The notes below the pieces were generated by a model, which did no database searches, was not told the DNA's origin, and saw only the letters and a list, made by a program, of their open reading frames with translations. A stretch of DNA of 64,000 nucleotides from PHAA01 sp022706565 (GTDB lineage: Bacteria > Bacillota > Syntrophomonadia > Syntrophomonadales > Syntrophomonadaceae), in contig JAXGLD010000002.1 of the NCBI GenBank assembly GCA_040769385.1, forward strand, positions 620,001 to 684,000, written 5' to 3'. Below are positions 26,845-34,294 of the stretch, in pieces; the first letter of the stretch is position 1; each line of letters opens with the position of its first letter. Position numbers and translations under genes: made by a program.

Positions 26845-29800
26845 AATGCCTGCAGATCCGGGATGGAGTCATCGACAGTATTATGTTGAATGAGGCTTGT
26901 TCATCTGGGTGCGGGTCTTTCCTGGAAGCCTTTTCCCATTCATTGAATATACCCATACAGGATTTTGCAGAGCTGGCCTTGGATGCTGAAGAACCGGTCG
27001 ATCTGGGCTCGCGCTGTACCGTCTTCATGAATTCCATGGTCAAACAAGCCCAGAAGGAAGGCGCCACTGTCGGCGATATCTCCGCCGGCCTTTCTTATTC
27101 GGTGATTAAAAACGCTCTGTTCAAGGTCATCAAAATGAAACATCCCGAGGATTTGGGCCAGCGTATTGTGGTTCAGGGGGGCACCTTCGAAAACGATGCG
27201 GTGCTAAGAAGTCTGGAACTTATTACCGGCAAGGATGTAGTGAGACCTGACATCGCACCCCTGATGGGAGCCTTCGGCGCAGCCATGATTGCCCGGGATC
27301 GTTGGCAGCAGAATAAGACCAGCAGCTTGCTATCGGCTGACCAGTTGAAGGAGTTTGCTATCCAAACCCGCCTCAACCGGTGCGGTGGATGTGCCAACAA
27401 CTGCCTGCTGACCATCAATAAATTCCCTGACGGCAATCGCTTTATCTCTGGCAACCGGTGCGAAAAGAGCTTGGGTAAGGAAAGCCGCACTGAAGCATTG
27501 CCCAACCTGTTCAAGTACAAATACCAGCGTTTGCTCGATTACCAACCTTTGGCCGTGGAAGATGCCCCTCGAGGGGTAATCGGAATCCCGATGGTCCTAA
27601 ATATGTATGAGAATTATCCCTTCTGGTTCACGTTCTTTACACAGTTGGGCTTCAGGGTTGAGACGTCCCCGCGTTCGTCACGAGCACTCTACGAAAAGGG
27701 GACCGAAACCATTCCGTCCGATACCGCCTGTTTCCCAGCCAAGCTGGCGCACGGACATATAGCCGCTCTTATCGAAAAGGGGATCAAGACCATTTTCTAT
27801 CCCTCCGTCATCCACGAGCGCCAAGAACAGAAAGACGCCAATCACCATTTCAATTGTCCTATGGTGATTTCCTATCCGGATGTTATCAAAAACAACATGG
27901 ACATTATCCGGACGAACGAGATCACCTACCTGAATCCATTCCTTCCCTATGACAGCAAGAAACGACTGATCGTGCGGCTGCACCAGGAACTAGGCTACAT
28001 GGGTATAACCCGGCGGGAGATTGCCCAGGCGGTAGAACAAGCTTGGCAGGAGGATCAACGCTGCAAGCAAGATACCCAGCGTAAAGGTGAAGAGGTACTG
28101 GCTTACCTGAAACAGTCCGGCCAGCGCGGTATAGTCTTGGCGGGGCGCCCTTATCATATCGATCCGGAAATCAACCATGGAATAGCTGATATTATTACCT
28201 CTCTGGGAGTAGCAGTGCTCACCGAGGATTCAGTAGCCCACTTGGGGAAGGTGGAGCGTCCCGTCCGGGTCATCGACCAATGGATGTACCATTCGCGTCT
28301 CTATGCAGCAGCCGATTTTGTGACCACTCAGCCCCAGCTGGAACTGGTACAGCTCAACTCATTCGGCTGCGGTCTGGATGCCATTACCACCGACCAGGTT
28401 CAGGAAATACTGCGAGCCAAGGGCAAGGTTTATACTGTCCTCAAGATAGATGAAGGCACCAATCTTGGGGCGGCCAAGATCCGATTGCGTTCCCTGCTGG
28501 CAGCAATTGACGGACGGACCAAGAACCAACCGGCCTCAGTCCAATCCTATGCTCAGCGCCGCCGCATTTTTACCACAGAAATGAGACAAACCCATACTAT
28601 CCTGGTTCCACAGATGGCACCGATCCAATTCGAACTTCTCGAAGTATTATTGACCAAAGAAGGTTATAACGTTGAATTGCTGCCCACTGTGGACAAAGCA
28701 GCTATAGACGAGGGACTCAAATATGTGAATAATGACGCCTGTTACCCAGCTATTATCGTCATCGGCCAATTGCTGCAGGCACTCCAATCCGGCCGTTACG
28801 ATCTGGACCATACGGCCGTAATCATGAGCCAGACCGGCGGCGGATGCCGGGCCACCAACTATATAGCCTTACTCAGGAAAGCGTTGAAAGACGCCGGCTT
28901 TCCAGACATACCGGTATTGTCCGCCAATCATTATGGGGCCGAGAAAAACCCCGGTTTCAAGATTAGTATAGGATTGATCAAGCGCGCTATCGATGCTTGC
29001 ATATACGGCGATCTGCTGATGCGAGTGCTGCACCGGGTTAGACCTTATGAAGCTATTCCCGGTTCTGCCGACATGCTGTTCCGGAGATGGATGGACCGCT
29101 GCAAACAGCAGATCCTATCAGGCGATAAGGATGAGTTCGAAGCTAATCTGAGAGGAATCGTAGAGGAATTCGACCGTCTCGAAATCACTAACCAAACCAA
29201 ACCCAAAGTGGGTATAGTCGGAGAGATCCTGGTGAAATACCACCCGGCGGCCAACAACAACATCATTCGGGTATTGGAGGATGAAGGCGCCGAAGTCATA
29301 ATCCCTGATCTATTGGATTTCTTCATCTATTGCGCCTATGACTATATTTACAACTACCAACACCTATCCGGCAAGAAGCGATTCTACCTGGCCGGCCGAC
29401 TCTTAATCTATTACTTTGAAAAGAAACGCCGTTATATGAATCGACTGCTGGAGCAAAGCCAGCGTTTCACTCCACCCGCCTCCATTTACCATAAGAAGGA
29501 TCTGGCCAGCAGCGTCATGGCCTTGGGCCATCACTGCGGCGAAGGTTGGTTCCTAACCGCGGAGATGATCGATCTGATTACCAGCGGGGTGCCTAATATC
29601 GTCTGCATGCAGCCTTTCGGCTGCCTACCCAACCATGTGACCGGCAAAGGCATGATGAAAGAATTGAAGCGCCAATATCCCCAAGCCAATATTACAGCGG
29701 TGGACTATGATCCAGGCGCCAGCGAAGTCAATCAGTTGAACCGCCTTAAGCTAATGCTAACGGTAGCCTTTAAAAATATCCACGTTACCAGCAATTCCAA

Positions 29801-29870
29801 TCCGGTCCCGGCCGAGGCCGGAACTGGAATGCATATCCCGGCCAGCGCCTGGTCTTCACAAGATAACTAA
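26841..29870 (+). CDS. Activase gene, 3' segment after the second frameshift
   Basis: 1009 codons. First come the remaining second activase domain (NEACSSGCGSFLE, GSRCTVFMNS, VVQGGTF) and a cysteine group CGGCANNC. DUF2229 follows (GIPMVLNMYENYPFWFTFF, DTACFPAKLAHGH), and last a dehydratase-like region with NNDACYPA, GGGCRATNY and QPFGCLPNH. The last cysteines could bind another Fe-S cluster. An ATG happens to begin this segment but has no ribosome site. Confidence 0.7.
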   Translation: MKCLQIRDGVIDSIMLNEACSSGCGSFLEAFSHSLNIPIQDFAELALDAEEPVDLGSRCTVFMNSMVKQAQKEGATVGDISAGLSYSVIKNALFKVIKMKHPEDLGQRIVVQGGTFENDAVLRSLELITGKDVVRPDIAPLMGAFGAAMIARDRWQQNKTSSLLSADQLKEFAIQTRLNRCGGCANNCLLTINKFPDGNRFISGNRCEKSLGKESRTEALPNLFKYKYQRLLDYQPLAVEDAPRGVIGIPMVLNMYENYPFWFTFFTQLGFRVETSPRSSRALYEKGTETIPSDTACFPAKLAHGHIAALIEKGIKTIFYPSVIHERQEQKDANHHFNCPMVISYPDVIKNNMDIIRTNEITYLNPFLPYDSKKRLIVRLHQELGYMGITRREIAQAVEQAWQEDQRCKQDTQRKGEEVLAYLKQSGQRGIVLAGRPYHIDPEINHGIADIITSLGVAVLTEDSVAHLGKVERPVRVIDQWMYHSRLYAAADFVTTQPQLELVQLNSFGCGLDAITTDQVQEILRAKGKVYTVLKIDEGTNLGAAKIRLRSLLAAIDGRTKNQPASVQSYAQRRRIFTTEMRQTHTILVPQMAPIQFELLEVLLTKEGYNVELLPTVDKAAIDEGLKYVNNDACYPAIIVIGQLLQALQSGRYDLDHTAVIMSQTGGGCRATNYIALLRKALKDAGFPDIPVLSANHYGAEKNPGFKISIGLIKRAIDACIYGDLLMRVLHRVRPYEAIPGSADMLFRRWMDRCKQQILSGDKDEFEANLRGIVEEFDRLEITNQTKPKVGIVGEILVKYHPAANNNIIRVLEDEGAEVIIPDLLDFFIYCAYDYIYNYQHLSGKKRFYLAGRLLIYYFEKKRRYMNRLLEQSQRFTPPASIYHKKDLASSVMALGHHCGEGWFLTAEMIDLITSGVPNIVCMQPFGCLPNHVTGKGMMKELKRQYPQANITAVDYDPGASEVNQLNRLKLMLTVAFKNIHVTSNSNPVPAEAGTGMHIPASAWSSQDN

Positions 29871-29882
29871 TAAAACGGGTTT

Positions 29883-30311
29883 CTATTGTCCCTTACCGAA
29901 AATCTTCACCATGAAGCGGTGTACGTTGTGGGGAAATCCCGACTCGGGATGATGCATGAACACACAGGAGTCGACATAGGATATTCCCAATTGGCTGGCC
30001 TCTTTTAATACCTTGGGGTCGGCTGCACCCTGCTGGAACCAAACGTCCTTGATCCCATGCCGCTGGCATAGGGGCAGCAATTCCGCGGTTATTTGGGGAG
30101 GGGTGAAAAATATCGCTCCCTGGACGGAGGGCAGAGCATCAACGGTTGGATAGCATGTCTGCCCGTCTATGCTGTCGGCGTTGGGATTAACGGGATACAA
30201 ATCATAACCCTTGGAAAGAAGGAAAGAGTAGGCCTGACGACTGAAAGCCTTGGGATTACGCGACAATCCCAGCACCGCCAAACGGTTGAACCTTTGGAAA
30301 AAATCGTTCAT
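29883..30311 (-). CDS. CoA-binding (Rossmann) domain protein
   Basis: A 142-residue protein that is a single CoA_binding_2 domain of the YccU type, related to the N-terminal domain of succinyl-CoA synthetases. It shows VLGLSRNPKAFSRQAYSFL, YPVNPN and VWFQQGA. ATG start preceded by AAGGGAGGGCAG. It converges on the activase gene, 12 bases away. The catalytic role is unknown for the family. Confidence 0.85.
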   Translation of the reverse strand: MNDFFQRFNRLAVLGLSRNPKAFSRQAYSFLLSKGYDLYPVNPNADSIDGQTCYPTVDALPSVQGAIFFTPPQITAELLPLCQRHGIKDVWFQQGAADPKVLKEASQLGISYVDSCVFMHHPESGFPHNVHRFMVKIFGKGQ

Positions 30312-30632
30312 CTTCTGCCCTCCCTTGATATTTAAGCTTTCACTTGGTTCTATCTTAGACTATATGTATCCGCTTATCACCAAAAAACATCATCAGGCAT
30401 ATAAATTCGCTCATGTCAGCGCCTACTCAATAACACCTTGGAACAACCATTGCCCTTTCCGAAGAAAGAACTTCAGTGAGGCAAAGAAGCCTGACCAAGA
30501 AAAGATTTAGAACAAGTTAACAAGAATACCCGTGATCAGGCCATACATAAAGTACGCCGATTCAACGGGCATTCATCTTAACGCAATTATCTGTTTTTTT
30601 TCTGTGGTTTGAGCCCTTTGCAAAAGAAAGTC
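30312..30632. other. Intergenic stretch, no supported gene
   Basis: AT-richer than its surroundings. Short frames here lack ribosome sites. A 21-codon hydrophobic frame on the minus strand (30507-30572) was seen but has no ribosome site and is not called. Confidence 0.5.
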
Positions 30633-30668
30633 TTTCTCGGCTTGAATAGCAGCCAAAAAGCTGAGAAA
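30626..30668 (-). terminator. Terminator-like hairpin after the 25-residue gene
   Basis: On the minus strand TTTCTCAGCTT pairs with AAGCCGAGAAA (one mismatch), followed by a U-rich tail (GACTTTCTTTTGC). It lies about 40 bases after the stop of the small membrane-protein gene. Confidence 0.45.
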
Positions 30669-30707
30669 CATACTAGTTGTTTACGTAGAACGTTTTCGTA
30701 TGTATAC

Positions 30708-30785
30708 TCATTTAATCATGAATAGAACGAAAAGAGCGATTCCAATTCCATAGGCAATATCGCTCCAATGAATCCTCCCGAGCAT
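30708..30785 (-). CDS. 25-residue single-span membrane microprotein (predicted)
   Basis: Encodes a short polar start (MLGRIHWSDI) followed by one membrane span (AYGIGIALFVLFMI) ending in Lys. The ATG is preceded by GGGGGTGGAGAG. A -35/-10 pair (GACAAT, 18 bases, TATCAT) is visible about 60 bases upstream, and a hairpin with a U-rich tail follows. No family is recognised. Such microproteins often regulate a membrane complex. The gene is small enough to be chance, but promoter, ribosome site and terminator agree. Confidence 0.45.
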   Translation of the reverse strand: MLGRIHWSDIAYGIGIALFVLFMIK

Positions 30786-30939
30786 CTCTCCACCCCCGAC
30801 CCATTTTGCACTATGATAACACAAAGGCAGGAGCGGATTGTCGGCCAATTGCTCCCGTTCCAGGCAACAATTGTTTATGAATCCTGCTATTGCTAAAATA
30901 CTGGTGCGAAGGCTTGAATCTATGTTCTATATTGCAGTC

Positions 30940-30966
30940 AAAAAGCCCGTTTTAGCGGGCTTTTTA
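30940..30966. terminator. Bidirectional terminator
   Basis: GCCCGTTTTAGCGGGC hairpin flanked by five A and five T, a textbook factor-independent terminator on both strands. On the minus strand it ends the 46-residue gene about 80 bases after its stop. Confidence 0.85.
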
Positions 30967-31042
30967 TTGAAAAGCAATACCTATGAAAGGGAGGAAGAAT
31001 ATAGATTATTTCAATGATGTTCACCTTGGCGATTCTTAAATC

Positions 31043-31183
31043 CTAACCACCGCCGCCTATGGGGTCCGAATCATTGAACACGCCGGATTCCAAGCAATCA
31101 TCCCCATCTTTCCGGGGACAGTTGTTCTCCCAAGCCTTCTCCAAGACATCTTTGCTTTTCTTGGATTTCTCTTTTTTTGCCAT
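31043..31183 (-). CDS. 46-residue small protein with basic start and GGGG end
   Basis: The first 13 residues are almost all Lys/Ser (MAKKEKSKKSKDV). A short helix follows, then NNCPRKDGDDC with two cysteines, then an acidic stretch ending in DSDPIGGGG. AAGGGGG lies 7 bases before the ATG, and a strong terminator follows, so this is a real transcription unit. I recognise no family. It has neither leader nor membrane segment. A radical SAM gene lies 0.5 kb away on the same strand, but the two are separated by another gene and a terminator. A peptide-precursor role is only a thought. Confidence 0.6.
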   Translation of the reverse strand: MAKKEKSKKSKDVLEKAWENNCPRKDGDDCLESGVFNDSDPIGGGG

Positions 31184-31486
31184 CCCTTTACCCCCTTTTC
31201 AACTTAATTTTTGGTCCGCTATTAGTATTATTTCTTAAGCGGTTTTCTATACGAGTAAAGCACGGCGCCCTTTTTTTGGCTGAAATAATCCAATAAATGT
31301 TTGAGCGGTGAACTGCCATGGACAAAGCGAACTCCATCGAATGCGTCCCATAGTGACGCTCCACGATTTATGTTGCTGAAGCATATTTTGCATGCTTAGC
31401 AGAATTTTGGGTTACTAGAATGTTTACCCGCGGAAAAAATAAAAGAGCGGTATATTTTCTATTATTAATTAGGGGGGATTGATAAT

Positions 31487-31621
31487 ATGACTAAGGCTCA
31501 GAAGCAGCCGAAGGACGTTCCTGACGATCTGGCGGTTTCGCAGTATATGGGAAGCATGAGCGAAATTGAGGAAGGCCTCAGGGATCTAGCCAAGAACAAA
31601 AAATCCCGTCCCAACCGATAA
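31487..31621 (+). CDS. 44-residue small soluble protein
   Basis: The ATG is preceded by AGGGGGGATTG, and a perfect 13-bp terminator stem follows 20 bases after the stop. The product is charged and mostly helical (EIEEGLRDLAKNKK) with no cysteine. No family recognised. It lies between the 46-residue gene and the radical SAM gene, on the opposite strand to both. Confidence 0.6.
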   Translation: MTKAQKQPKDVPDDLAVSQYMGSMSEIEEGLRDLAKNKKSRPNR

Positions 31622-31640
31622 CGCAGACATGCTGTCGCAC

Positions 31641-31676
31641 AGTCAAAGCCCGGTTAAACCGGGCTTTGACTTTCTT
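31641..31676. terminator. Strong shared terminator
   Basis: AGTCAAAGCCCGG/CCGGGCTTTGACT, a perfect 13-bp stem with a 5-base loop and T-rich tail. It ends the 44-residue gene on the plus strand and can end the radical SAM gene on the minus strand. Confidence 0.8.
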
Positions 31677-31718
31677 AGTATATGGAATGATTTAGGTCGT
31701 CAAACCATTTATACGAAT

Positions 31719-32894
31719 CTATTTCAGCCCTATCTCTGCATCGGTTAAATAGCAAGCCGGATCCGACTCCCAGAAATCACCGGTTACGGCCTGCGCCCGG
31801 GTACGGAAATTACCATTACAGATATCCAAGAACTGACATTTGGCGCACCGGCCTTTCAGTAGAGGCTTGCGATCCTTCAAACCGGCAAGAATGGGGTGAG
31901 ACATGTCCGTCCAAATATCACCGAATTTACGTTCCCGGACATTGCCGAAGCTAATATGTTGGGTGAACTGATCTGGGTGGACATAACCAGCCGGGTCGAC
32001 TGCACCGAAAGCGATCCCGGAGCGATTGCCGCCATTCCGACCAATCAGGTCTTTTATGGACTGGGCCTTTTCCGGATTTTCCTTGAGAGCCCGCAGATAG
32101 AGGTATACCCCGTCACAGTGATTGTCTACGGTCAATACTTCTTTTCTTAGCCCCCGTTTTTCAAAGTCTACGGTACGGCGGATGATCGTTTCCATCGCTT
32201 GCCTTGATTCGGCCGGGCTGACATCCTCCTCAACCATTTGGTTGCCGCGGCCGGAGTATACAAGGTGGTAGAAACATACTCGGTTGATGTTCTCTTCCTC
32301 GATAAAATCAAATATGTTGTCCAGTTCAGCTAAATTATGACTGTTGATGGTGAAACGCAGGCCGACCCTTTGATTCACAACCACACAATTCTGGATGCCC
32401 TGCATAGCCGCCTCGAAAGCCCCGGACCGACCCCGGAATTTGTCATTTACCTCCCGCAGACCGTCCAGTGAAATCCCTACGTAGCCCACCCCGATATCCT
32501 TTATCCGCTGGGCTACCGCTCTGGTGATAAGGGTACCGTTGGTAGACAAGGTAGGACGAATGCCCTTGTCGCGGGCATATTCTGCCAATTCGAAGAAGTC
32601 CGGGCGGATCAGAGGTTCGCCGCCTGAGAACAGCAAGACCGGCACGTTGAATTCGGCCAGGTCATCGATGAAAGACTTGGCTTCTTCGGTACTTAACTCT
32701 CCCTCATACTTCCTGGCATCTGAATCCATGTAGCAATGGACGCATTTTAAATTGCAGGTTCGGGTGGAATTCCATACCACCACCGGTCCCATGCCAGCGG
32801 CTGCACCATGGACCGCTCCCCTGGAGTCAGTGCTGTATCGCAATGAATCGCCAAAGTATTCCTCATTAAAAAGCAATTTGGTTAAGCTGATCAT
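31719..32894 (-). CDS. Radical SAM/SPASM protein, NirJ1/AhbC-D type
   Basis: A 391-residue radical SAM enzyme. The SAM [4Fe-4S] motif is CNLKCVHCYM, followed by LLFSGGEPLIRPDFFELAEY and the SAM-binding STNGTLI. The C-terminus has a SPASM-like group, CAKCQFLDICNGN plus a final Cys in DPACYLTDAEIG, as in heme-biosynthesis enzymes AhbC, AhbD and NirJ. The opening MISLTKLLF and GPVVVWNSTRTC match the NirJ1 subgroup best. I chose the ATG before ISLTKLL, because GGAG lies 7 bases before it. No other heme gene is nearby. Peptide-modifying relatives share this architecture, so the substrate is not certain. Confidence 0.8.
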   Translation of the reverse strand: MISLTKLLFNEEYFGDSLRYSTDSRGAVHGAAAGMGPVVVWNSTRTCNLKCVHCYMDSDARKYEGELSTEEAKSFIDDLAEFNVPVLLFSGGEPLIRPDFFELAEYARDKGIRPTLSTNGTLITRAVAQRIKDIGVGYVGISLDGLREVNDKFRGRSGAFEAAMQGIQNCVVVNQRVGLRFTINSHNLAELDNIFDFIEEENINRVCFYHLVYSGRGNQMVEEDVSPAESRQAMETIIRRTVDFEKRGLRKEVLTVDNHCDGVYLYLRALKENPEKAQSIKDLIGRNGGNRSGIAFGAVDPAGYVHPDQFTQHISFGNVRERKFGDIWTDMSHPILAGLKDRKPLLKGRCAKCQFLDICNGNFRTRAQAVTGDFWESDPACYLTDAEIGLK

Positions 32895-33252
32895 CTGTTT
32901 ACTCCTTTTTGTCCTGTTTATCACTCAAACACATTTGCAGACCGAACATACCCGCTCATACATATATGATAGCTTTACTGCCTCATTAGGCGCATCTACC
33001 CTAAACCTGTCCGCATTCAAATTATATCATCTTATAGCTCATCTCTCAGAGAAAATAAAATCCAAATCTGTGCGGCTGATCCGGTCAAGCCCGCACAATA
33101 ATTGGGGCTGTGCTTAGCCAGGATCTGGTAAGTAATTCTTGATGGCGCAGTTGTAAAAATATGTGGCATACAAATCGTATGGTTTAGCTTATTATTAATA
33201 TAGACCTAGTCCCTGAACACACAACCAACAACTGAAGTGAGGAGGCAAGAGG

Positions 33253-33798
33253 ATGAGTGAAAGTGCATTGGCTGTTCCCAAGGAAGAAATGAAGGAAAAA
33301 GTCATGGCCCTAGCCAAGGAGAACTTCAAAAAAGGTCCCAATTGTGCCGAATCTGTGTTCATGGCCTTGAAGGAGGCCGGACTGATCGATTTTCCCCCTG
33401 AGACCGTTGCTCTGGCAACCGGTTTTGGCGGCGGTATCGGACTGAGTGGAGGAGTATGTGGTGCTCTGGTAGCTGCCGTTATGGGCGTCGGAGCAGTGCA
33501 TGGACGACAACAGCCGACCCAGGGGGAGATGAAAGACATCATCGATAAACTGTATGGAAATCCCGGTCTGTATCGGTTTTTTAACCAAATTCCTCATGAG
33601 TTCGAAGAGAAATTCGGCTCCACCCAGTGCTGCGAGCTCAATAAGGATTATCCCAACGATTGGTATAATAAAGACCGCTTACGGGCTTGCATGAAGTATG
33701 TGACCGAAGCGGCCGGTATGGCAGTCGATTATATTTATCAAGGCAAAGAAGAGGGATACGGTCAACCCTTCGGTAAAAACATGGCCGGCAAGGTCTGA
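33253..33798 (+). CDS. C_GCAxxG_C_C family redox protein
   Basis: A 181-residue protein with the family's spaced cysteines: GPNCAES, then GGVCGALVAAVMG (the GCAxxG-like block), then STQCCEL, then RACMKYV. It is predicted to be a redox or metal protein. Helices dominate. ATG start after GGAGGCAAGAGG, and a terminator follows. Family members often sit near molybdenum/tungsten or anaerobic redox genes. It precedes the pyruvate formate-lyase region. Function unknown. Confidence 0.8.
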   Translation: MSESALAVPKEEMKEKVMALAKENFKKGPNCAESVFMALKEAGLIDFPPETVALATGFGGGIGLSGGVCGALVAAVMGVGAVHGRQQPTQGEMKDIIDKLYGNPGLYRFFNQIPHEFEEKFGSTQCCELNKDYPNDWYNKDRLRACMKYVTEAAGMAVDYIYQGKEEGYGQPFGKNMAGKV

Positions 33799-33810
33799 TT
33801 GTCGTATATC

Positions 33811-33846
33811 CTAACTTCCACTCCGGTTACCCGGGGTGGAAGTTTT
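33811..33846 (+). terminator. Terminator after the C_GCAxxG_C_C gene
   Basis: AACTTCCACTCCGG and CCGGGGTGGAAGTT pair with one mismatch, followed by TTCG and TTTTC. It lies 12 bases after the stop. Confidence 0.8.
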
Positions 33847-33976
33847 CGTTTTCTGGAGGTGTATTTGACCACTGATGAACAATAGCATTTAGTTCTTGCT
33901 GATCATACGGTAAAACTTCATCGTCTAGTTTTATTTTGGCGGTAATTAGGCATCCTAAGTCCAGGAGGCGATATAC

Positions 33977-34255
33977 GTGGACAAATCTGATCCCGGACCA
34001 AAGCATCAGTTTCGTTTCAACACCCCGGACGATTTGCTGTCCTTTCTGACTAGTAACCGGGATTCCGAATTCAGCTTCCGTGCGGTTCCGATTGCCGGCG
34101 CCCCGGAAATGTTTTACTACCACAATGATAAGGTGGTGCGGGAACCCGATGGCAAGTCCTTCACCAGCATGGATGAATTCACCTGCTATGTATTTCAATG
34201 TGACGCAGAGGGCTATGCCCGCACTGAACATGTAGATTTGGAGATTATCAATTGA
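33977..34255 (+). CDS. Hypothetical protein upstream of pflB
   Basis: A 92-residue soluble protein that I do not recognise, with an acidic, aromatic composition (MFYYHNDKVVREPDGK). GTG start with AGGAGG 8 bases upstream. The gap to pflB is 39 bases on the same strand, so it is probably cotranscribed with pflB-pflA. It may be an accessory of the glycyl radical enzyme, by position only. Confidence 0.6.
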   Translation: MDKSDPGPKHQFRFNTPDDLLSFLTSNRDSEFSFRAVPIAGAPEMFYYHNDKVVREPDGKSFTSMDEFTCYVFQCDAEGYARTEHVDLEIIN

Positions 34256-34294
34256 GTGTGAATCCGAAATAACAACGAAATCGGGGTGAGACCT

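Larger units (their letters stand above)
25569..29870 (+). pseudogene. Acyl-CoA dehydratase activase-related protein, whole gene with two frameshifts
   Basis: Read through two single-base shifts, this is one protein of about 1433 residues. It has two ASKHA-type activase domains of the HgdC/BcrAD/BadFG family, each with a DVGSTTVK or DAGSTTTK phosphate loop. These are followed by a DUF2229 region and a C-terminal domain like the 2-hydroxyacyl-CoA dehydratase subunits. The first shift is an extra T in a run of five T (26214-26218), after which VAFLGGPLYFL resumes. The second is a missing base in a run of five G (26830-26834), restoring ILDIGGQDMK. The two shifts compensate and everything else is intact, so sequencing error is a real alternative to true decay. 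TTG start, with GGGGAGGAGAACC upstream. The TetR gene is divergent. Confidence 0.8.

Noticed and set aside
30507..30572. 21-codon hydrophobic frame on the minus strand (MPVESAYFMYGLITG...)
   Set aside because: It reads like a small membrane peptide, but no ribosome site or promoter is visible.
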